The notes under the pieces are model-generated. The model had not been told where the DNA came from. It ran no database searches and saw only the letters and a program-made list of their open reading frames with translations. From Pseudomonas sp. MAG733B (GTDB lineage: Bacteria; Pseudomonadota; Gammaproteobacteria; Pseudomonadales; Pseudomonadaceae), in assembly GCF_036884845.1 (NCBI RefSeq), contig NZ_CP145732.1, positions 372,001 to 436,000 of the forward strand: a DNA stretch of 64,000 nucleotides, read 5' to 3'. The number at the start of each line of letters is the position of its first letter. Within the stretch, counting starts at the first letter, position 1. Positions 58,919 through 64,000 of the stretch are shown in pieces. Both the position numbers and the translations under genes were made by a program.

Positions 58919-60472
58919 TCATCGGTCCCGCCACACCGCACGTAACCGTTGCAGCGCTGCCTCGATGGCTTGTTCGGGCACCGCTGCAAACCCCAGTACC
59001 AACCCCGCTCGTTGATCCATCGGCGTCGTGGAATCGGGCAGCCAATAGCTGCTCAAGCCGTTGATTTCGACATCGACGCTGCTCGCCAGGTCGATCAGTT
59101 CACGTTCACGTGCCACGTTGTCGACCGGCACGGTCATGTGCAGTCCGGCGGCGACGGTGGGTAACGAACCGACACCCGGAACATCGGCAGGCCAACCATT
59201 GAGCAACGTATTGCGCCGGCTCAACGCCGCACGCCGCATGCGCCGGATGTGCCGCTGAAAATGCCCGGCGGCCATGAACTCCGCCATCACCGCTTGAGTG
59301 CTGACCTCGGAATGCCGCACATCCACCGCGCGCCGTTGCGCAAACGCCTGCACCAACCCCGGTGGCAACACCAGGTAACCGAGGCGCAACGCCGGAAACG
59401 CCACTTTGCCGAACGTGCCGACATAGAGCACCCGACCCTGCCGATCCAGCGCTGCCAAAGGCGCCAGTGGCGCACCGCTGTAGCGGTATTCACCGTCGTA
59501 ATCGTCCTCGACGATCCAGCCTTGAGTGCGCTCGGCCCAGGCAAGCAACTCCAGGCGTCGCGCCAGACTCATCACCACGCCGGTGGGATACTGGTGTGAC
59601 GGCGTCACGTAGGTCAGCCGACAATTACCGAGCCTTGCAAGCTCACCGCAGTTGATTCCCTCACTGTCCACCGCCACGCCATGCAATCTCGCACCCGCCA
59701 CCGCGAACGCATGACCGGCCGCCCGATACCCCGGATTTTCAATTGCCACCCCATCGCCGGGCTCGACCAGCAACTGTGCACAAAGGCTTATTCCCTGCTG
59801 TGCGCCACTGGTGATCACAATTTGTTCAGCGGTGCACTGCATGCCCCTCGAACTGCGCAGATACGCAGCAATCATCCCGCGCAAGCGCGCATCGCCGGCA
59901 GGGTCGCCGTAACACAGCTGCTGCAAATCCGGTTTGCGCCAGAAAGCCGCATTCAGCTTGGCCCAGACCTCGAACGGAAACAGATCAAACGCCGGAACAC
60001 CGACCCGAAAAGCCCGCGGCGGGCCACTTGGCGGACTAGGTAAATGATTGTTTTTGACCCGTGCCAAAGGATCACTGTGGATAACTTTGCTGGATGGATC
60101 CACAGGTAAATCGAGCCAATTTGTGGATAAGGCTGTGGGTAACCCTGTTGAAAAGCCTGTGGATACTTTTGTGGATAGTTTTTTCGCCGGCAACGCGGCT
60201 TGAGGCAATTGCGCTACGTAAGTGCCATCGCCAACCCGCCCCTCAATGAAGCCTTCGGCGTATAGCTGATCGTAGGCCCGCACTACGCTGTTACGGGAAA
60301 TCGCCAGTGCTGCGGCCAGGTCACGACTGGCCGGTAATCGCGTGCCGCTGGCCAGTCGTCCGTCGAGGACACGAAGCCGTAATGCCTGATACAGCTGGCG
60401 ACTCAGACCCTGACGACGATCGAGTTCGATACCGGCCGGATTGAACGACAGGGAAAGCGGCGTATCCGTCAT
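58919..60472 (-). CDS. MocR-type GntR regulator with aminotransferase domain
   Basis: A 517-residue MocR/PdxR-family regulator. The N-terminal GntR winged helix (about 20-88; RLPASRDLAAALAISRNSVVRAYDQLY, two adjoining motifs) is joined to a fold-type I PLP-binding domain (about 150-517). VEDDYDGEYRY and YVGTFGKVAFPALRLGY hold the PLP Asp and Schiff-base Lys. The interdomain linker (about 95-130) contains five 4-residue repeats [LVF][SP]Tx, encoded by DnaA-box-like 9-mers (see 60076-60178). It is divergent from a paiB-like gene across 92 bases and probably regulates it. Confidence 0.9.
   Translation of the reverse strand: MTDTPLSLSFNPAGIELDRRQGLSRQLYQALRLRVLDGRLASGTRLPASRDLAAALAISRNSVVRAYDQLYAEGFIEGRVGDGTYVAQLPQAALPAKKLSTKVSTGFSTGLPTALSTNWLDLPVDPSSKVIHSDPLARVKNNHLPSPPSGPPRAFRVGVPAFDLFPFEVWAKLNAAFWRKPDLQQLCYGDPAGDARLRGMIAAYLRSSRGMQCTAEQIVITSGAQQGISLCAQLLVEPGDGVAIENPGYRAAGHAFAVAGARLHGVAVDSEGINCGELARLGNCRLTYVTPSHQYPTGVVMSLARRLELLAWAERTQGWIVEDDYDGEYRYSGAPLAPLAALDRQGRVLYVGTFGKVAFPALRLGYLVLPPGLVQAFAQRRAVDVRHSEVSTQAVMAEFMAAGHFQRHIRRMRRAALSRRNTLLNGWPADVPGVGSLPTVAAGLHMTVPVDNVARERELIDLASSVDVEINGLSSYWLPDSTTPMDQRAGLVLGFAAVPEQAIEAALQRLRAVWRDR
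60076..60178 (-). repeat. Cluster of DnaA-box-like 9-mers in the MocR linker
   Basis: Five 9-mers, all in one orientation. Plus-strand forms: TGTGGATAA at 60076-60084 and 60122-60130 (both perfect complements of TTATCCACA), TGTGGGTAA at 60134, TGTGGATAC at 60158, TGTGGATAG at 60170. A 7/9 match in the opposite orientation (GGATCCACA) is at 60096. The last four fall in register with a 12-base period and encode the LSTK-VSTG-FSTG-LPTA-LSTN repeat. Confidence 0.75.
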
Positions 60473-60489
60473 GGCAATGGACCTATGAA

Positions 60490-60522
60490 ATTGGTCGTTA
60501 ATGGCTCTTACAACAGACCAAT
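60490..60522. promoter_or_regulatory. Candidate MocR operator in the divergent region
   Basis: Perfect inverted heptamers ATTGGTC (60490-60496) and GACCAAT (60516-60522) separated by 19 bases, so centres are about 26 bases apart. The right half lies between a possible -35 (TTACAA) and -10 (TAGGAT) for the paiB-like gene. MocR regulators usually bind repeated half-sites here. By-eye evidence only. Confidence 0.4.
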
Positions 60523-60564
60523 AGCCTGCCTAGGATGCATACATTCGCCAAGGGAAATATTTCC

Positions 60565-61188
60565 ATGTACACGCCACGCGCTTTTGCCATCGACGAGTTG
60601 TCCCAACTGCATGAACTGATCCTCGCCACACGTCTCGCCATATTGGTGACCCACGGCGAAAGCGGCCTGCAAGCCAGTCATGTGCCGGTGCTGCTGCATT
60701 GCGAACAAGGCTCGAACGGCACGTTGTACGGACATCTGGCCAAAGCCAATCCACAGTGGAAAGACCTGCGCGACGGCGCCGAAGCCCTGCTGATTTTTGC
60801 CGGTGCCGACGCGTACGTCAGCCCTGGTTTCTACCCGAGCAAGGCCGAACACGGCAAAGTCGTGCCCACCTGGAACTACGTCGCCGTACACGCCTATGGC
60901 CGCGCCGAAACCTTCAGCGATGGCGGGCGGCTGCTCGACATCGTCAGCACCCTCACCGACCGTCATGAAGCGGGCCGCGCGCAACCGTGGTCAGTGGCCG
61001 ATGCACCCGCCGATTACATCGACGGCATGCTCAAGGCCATCGTCGGCTTCGCCATTCCCATCGACCGTCTGGAAGGCAAGCGCAAGCTCAGCCAGAACCG
61101 CAGCGCCGCCGACATCGCCGGCGTGCGCGAAGGCCTGGCCGCCAGCCCCGACCTCAACGACCAAACCCTCGCCCAATTGATGCGCTAA
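60565..61188 (+). CDS. PaiB-like FMN-binding negative regulator family protein
   Basis: A 207-residue flavin-split-barrel protein of the FMN_bind_2/PaiB family. It starts MYTPRAFAIDELSQLHELI and has the family motifs SHVPVLLHCEQG, GTLYGHLAKANPQWKD, FYPSKAEHGKVVPTWNYVAVH and GFAIPIDRLEGKRKLSQNR. Bacillus PaiB was named as a repressor of degradative enzymes; many homologues are probably FMN or heme binding enzymes. The start at 60565 is preferred over the codon 10 positions upstream. Two acetyltransferases follow, recalling the PaiA(acetyltransferase)-PaiB pair. Confidence 0.88.
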   Translation: MYTPRAFAIDELSQLHELILATRLAILVTHGESGLQASHVPVLLHCEQGSNGTLYGHLAKANPQWKDLRDGAEALLIFAGADAYVSPGFYPSKAEHGKVVPTWNYVAVHAYGRAETFSDGGRLLDIVSTLTDRHEAGRAQPWSVADAPADYIDGMLKAIVGFAIPIDRLEGKRKLSQNRSAADIAGVREGLAASPDLNDQTLAQLMR

Positions 61189-61197
61189 GGAATGAAC

Positions 61198-61644
61198 ATG
61201 AGTCAGATCGAGATCCGCCAGGTCAACGCCGACGACCACGCCGCGTGGCTGCCGCTATGGCAGGCCTACCTGCGCTTCTACAACACCGAACTGCCTGACA
61301 CCGTCAGCCAAAGCACCTGGCAGCGCATCCTCGCCCCGAGCGAGCCAACCCACGCCGCCCTCGCCTGGGCTCATGGTAAAGCGGTAGGCATGGTGCATTT
61401 CATCTACCATCGTTCGAACTGGGCCATCGAAAACTCCTGCTACCTGCAGGACTTGCTGGTAGTGCCGGAAACTCGCGGCACCGGCGTCGGCCGCAAACTG
61501 ATCGAATTCGTCTACAGCACCGCCAAGGCCGACGGTTGCAACAAAGTCCACTGGTTGACCCACGAAACCAACGCCACTGCGATCCAGCTCTACGAGCGCA
61601 TCGCCGAGCGCCCAGGTTTCATCCAGTTTCGCAAAGCCATTTAA
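61198..61644 (+). CDS. GNAT family N-acetyltransferase
   Basis: A 148-residue GNAT enzyme. The acetyl-CoA loop LVVPETRGTGVGRKLIEFV (about 87-105; R/QxxGxG/A) is intact, and the C-terminal ETNATAIQLYERIAERPGF is typical. The substrate is unknown; it may be a PaiA-like polyamine or small-amine acetyltransferase given the PaiB neighbour. TAAGGA lies at good distance from the ATG at 61198, better than the ATG at 61192. It is 9 bases after the paiB-like gene. Confidence 0.88.
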   Translation: MSQIEIRQVNADDHAAWLPLWQAYLRFYNTELPDTVSQSTWQRILAPSEPTHAALAWAHGKAVGMVHFIYHRSNWAIENSCYLQDLLVVPETRGTGVGRKLIEFVYSTAKADGCNKVHWLTHETNATAIQLYERIAERPGFIQFRKAI

Positions 61645-61661
61645 GGTTCAAGGAGAACAAC

Positions 61662-62333
61662 ATGTCGACTTCACTCGCAGACTGGAAAGGCGTCCCGGCC
61701 CCCACGACACAACTGATCGAAGGGCGTTTCATCCGCCTGGAAAGACTCGACCCGGCACGCCATGGCGACGACTTGTTCAACGCCCTGCAAGGCCCCGGCG
61801 CCGACCCGAAACTCTGGGACTATTTGCCCTACGGCCCCTTCCCCGAGCGCAGCGCCTTCAATGACTGGCTGAACAACCACGCCGCCGCCAGCGATCCGTA
61901 CTTCTTCAGCGTGATCGACCGCGCCAGCGGCGAGGTGCAGGGCATCCTCAGCCTGATGTCGATCGTCCCGGCCCAGGGCCGCATCGAAATCGGCCACGTG
62001 ACCTTCGGCGCGCCGATGCAACGCTCACCGAAAAGCACCGAGGCGGTTTACCTGCTGGCCAAGGAATCCTTCGCCCTCGGCTATCGTCGCCTGGAGTGGA
62101 AGTGCAACAACGGCAACGCCCGCTCCAAATACGCAGCCGAGCGCCTGGGCTTCAGCTTTGAAGGCGTATTCCGCCAGCACATGGTGGTCAAGGGCCAGAA
62201 CCGGGATACAGCGTGGTACTCGATTCTCGACTCGGAGTGGCCGGCGATTGGCGCAGGGTTTGAGAAGTGGTTGAGCGATGAGAACCAGACGGGTTCGGGG
62301 CAGGTGAAGTCGCTGGTGGAGTGTCGAGGGTAA
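61662..62333 (+). CDS. GNAT acetyltransferase, RimJ/RimL type
   Basis: A 223-residue protein of the Acetyltransf_3 group. It shows GRFIRLERLDPARHGDDLF (about 22-40), RIEIGHVTFGAPMQRSPKST (about 107-126), LEWKCNNGNARSKYAAERLGF (two overlapping motifs) and EGVFRQHMVVKGQNRDTAWYS. RimJ/RimL-like enzymes acetylate amino termini or small amines. AAGGAGAAC precedes the ATG at 61662, 17 bases after the previous GNAT gene, so all three plus-strand genes form an operon under the MocR promoter region. Confidence 0.9.
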   Translation: MSTSLADWKGVPAPTTQLIEGRFIRLERLDPARHGDDLFNALQGPGADPKLWDYLPYGPFPERSAFNDWLNNHAAASDPYFFSVIDRASGEVQGILSLMSIVPAQGRIEIGHVTFGAPMQRSPKSTEAVYLLAKESFALGYRRLEWKCNNGNARSKYAAERLGFSFEGVFRQHMVVKGQNRDTAWYSILDSEWPAIGAGFEKWLSDENQTGSGQVKSLVECRG

Positions 62334-62349
62334 TCTCGGAAAATAAAAC

Positions 62350-62453
62350 TGTGGGAGCGAGCCTGCTCGCGAAGAGGCCGCCCCATTCAACATCTATGTC
62401 GCCTGACACTCCGCCATCGTCGGAACGCCGCCCGGAGCAAGCGCCCTCCCACA
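62350..62453. repeat. Degenerate REP/BIME palindrome, GTGGGAGC class
   Basis: The left half TGTGGGAGCGAGCCTGCTCG is intact, but the right half (CCCGGAGCAAGCGCCCTCCCACA) has diverged and pairs only in parts. A decayed copy between the acetyltransferase and the autotransporter-like gene. Confidence 0.75.
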
Positions 62454-62552
62454 ATTTGATCTCTATCGAATGCAGATTCTGCGACGACATCAATCTGTAA
62501 AAACCATCCGCTATACAGGACGCCCCGCTTATAACAAAAAGGCCGTCCACCC

Positions 62553-64000
62553 ATGCCCTTCTCGCCCCAGCGCCTGGCGCTCGCCATTGCCCTGTTGATC
62601 AGTACAGGGGCCAATGCCGCTCCGTATAAAACGGTGCAAATCGATACCGCCACCACCACCGCGCAAACCTTGGGTGGTGCCGATACGTTGACGATCTCGG
62701 CGCCGGGCAGCATTACCAATGCCGGCAAGACTGTCAGCCTCAAGGACGGCACGGCCGGTGCCGGTGTGGTGATTGATAACGCGGGACAAATCGTTTCGAC
62801 CGGCGGCCGGGCGATCGACAGCAGCGGCGACCTGACCCAGGCGCGCAACTACAGCATTTACAACCGCGCTGGCGGGCAGATTCTGGGGTTCAACGACGCG
62901 TTGCGTATCGACAGCAACTTCGTCAGCGGCAGCCTGTTGATCGATAACAGCGGCATCATCCGCTCCACCACTGGGCAAGGTCTGGACCTCGATGCACTGC
63001 GCAGCGCCGGTGTCACGACCACGATCATCAACCGCGCGGGCGGATTGATTCGTGGCGACGCCAGCGACGGCATGAAAACCGGCGCCAACGCGACCATCAC
63101 CAACTATGGCGAGATTTCCACCGGCGATTCGCACAACGCCGACGAGAAATTCGACGGCGTCGATATCGACTCGGCCAGCGGCGTGACGGTGACCAACTAC
63201 GGCACCATCTCCGGTGGACGTCACGGCATCACCACGGACCTGGGTGCGACGCTAATCAACTATGGGCAAATCACCGGGCGCAACGGCTCCGGTTTCGGCT
63301 CCGACGGCGACGGTACGGTGATCAACCACGGCACCATCACTGGCGCCTATTCCGGATTGCAACCCAACGGCGACGGCGATGGTGTGGACATCGACAAAAT
63401 CGCGCACATCGAAAACTACGGCACCATCCAGGGCGTCGGTGCCGGTGGCGTGGATAAAAACGGCTTTGCCAACGGCAGTGAAGGTATCGCGCTGGGCGGA
63501 GGCTATGTGTTGAACGCCCGAGGCGCGATGATCAGCGGTGCCAACAGCGCCATATTGGTCGACGACGGCAGCGGCGGCTCGGGCCTCGCGGCAACCACGC
63601 TGGAGAACTTTGGCACCATTCAGGGCCTCGATGGTTTTGGCGTGAAGTTCGTCGGCGAGTTCGGTGACAGCGTCATCAACGGCGGCACCATCAGTGGCAG
63701 CAACGGCCTGGCGCTGGACCTCGGCGGTGGCAACGACAATCTGACCCTGCGCGATGGCAGCCGCTTCATCGGCGCCGTCGATGGCGGCAGCGGCTACGAC
63801 CGCGTGGTGATGGACGACGCGGCGGGCGGCAGCTTCGGCAGCAGTCGCAACTTCGAGTGGCTGGAGGTCAAGCAAGGCGCCTGGACCCTGACCGGCAACG
63901 GTGATTTCAGTGATGGCGGCGCGGTGCGCAACGGCGCGACGCTGATCAATCAGGGCGGCATTGCCGGCAGCATGACCGTCGACGCGGGTGGTGTGTACGC
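62553..64000 (+). CDS. Autotransporter-like passenger protein, 3' end outside the window
   Basis: An open frame of at least 482 codons that runs off the right edge. A Sec signal peptide (MPFSPQRLALAIALLISTG, cut after ANA) is followed by a Gly/Asn/Thr-rich beta-helix passenger with imperfect repeats of the form I-x-N-[YFHR]-[GA]-x-I-x-G (TNYGEIST, TNYGTISGG, INYGQITG, INHGTITG, ENYGTIQG, ENFGTIQG, INGGTISG). This is typical of AIDA/pertactin-type autotransporters, so a C-terminal outer-membrane barrel is expected beyond the window. The ribosome site is weak (AAAAGGCC). Surface exposure is likely; adhesin or enzyme function cannot be told. Confidence 0.8.
   Translation, partial: MPFSPQRLALAIALLISTGANAAPYKTVQIDTATTTAQTLGGADTLTISAPGSITNAGKTVSLKDGTAGAGVVIDNAGQIVSTGGRAIDSSGDLTQARNYSIYNRAGGQILGFNDALRIDSNFVSGSLLIDNSGIIRSTTGQGLDLDALRSAGVTTTIINRAGGLIRGDASDGMKTGANATITNYGEISTGDSHNADEKFDGVDIDSASGVTVTNYGTISGGRHGITTDLGATLINYGQITGRNGSGFGSDGDGTVINHGTITGAYSGLQPNGDGDGVDIDKIAHIENYGTIQGVGAGGVDKNGFANGSEGIALGGGYVLNARGAMISGANSAILVDDGSGGSGLAATTLENFGTIQGLDGFGVKFVGEFGDSVINGGTISGSNGLALDLGGGNDNLTLRDGSRFIGAVDGGSGYDRVVMDDAAGGSFGSSRNFEWLEVKQGAWTLTGNGDFSDGGAVRNGATLINQGGIAGSMTVDAGGVY

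Noticed and set aside
60076..60178. Possible replication origin because of the DnaA-box cluster
   Set aside because: The boxes are inside a coding linker, no AT-rich unwinding region or dnaA/dnaN/rpmH genes are near, and the nearby GC content is high.

Overview
The window is a piece of a Pseudomonas chromosome, most likely the P. fluorescens group. Three things suggest this: the GC-rich codon use, the palindromic GTGGGAGC.GGCTTGCTCGCGA elements between genes, and a core gene order (kauB-like, rpmG-rpmB, peptide-binding protein, radC, coaBC, dut, algC, argB, pyrE, crc, rph, yicC, gmk, rpoZ, spoT, ridA, oxyR, recG, HDOD protein). From memory this order matches the region close to the origin in P. 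aeruginosa PAO1. No rRNA, tRNA, CRISPR array, integrase or transposase was seen.

Positions 1-29,400 are core genes: polyamine/arginine catabolism (aldehyde dehydrogenase), ribosomal proteins L33/L28, a dipeptide-type binding protein, CoA and nucleotide synthesis (coaBC, dut, pyrE, gmk), exopolysaccharide/LPS sugar supply (algC), arginine synthesis (argB), carbon catabolite control (crc), RNA processing (rph, yicC), stringent response (rpoZ-spoT), TonB energy transduction (exbB-exbD-tonB), oxidative stress control (oxyR), DNA repair (radC, recG) and a few unknown small genes.

Positions 29,400-38,650 are accessory and visibly rearranged. They hold a delta-60-repeat protein with lower-GC codon use, a small SCP2-like protein, a protein-kinase fragment fused head to head with a 5'-truncated vgrG carrying a Tle1-type phospholipase domain (DUF2235) and its DUF2931 lipoprotein immunity partner. 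Next come a second type VI cargo pair (glycine-zipper/Ntox15 DNase-like effector and GAD-like immunity protein) and a second kinase-like remnant. The kinase/vgrG junction looks like a deletion that removed the 5' ends of two divergent genes.

Positions 38,650-58,900 contain an alanine-type symporter, a type I asparaginase, an AraC regulator, an acetylpolyamine amidohydrolase with a polyamine-binding protein, and three very large paralogous proteins (about 1,510-1,545 residues) of the dermonecrotic-toxin/DUF6543 type. The second and third giants are in tandem. All three carry a conserved LRLRGG motif, identical to the ubiquitin tail, just before a coiled-coil region. They have no obvious immunity genes and are the least understood system here.

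Positions 58,900-64,000 hold a MocR regulator divergent from a paiB-like gene and two acetyltransferases. The MocR linker is encoded by a cluster of DnaA-box-like 9-mers. An autotransporter-like passenger runs off the right edge.
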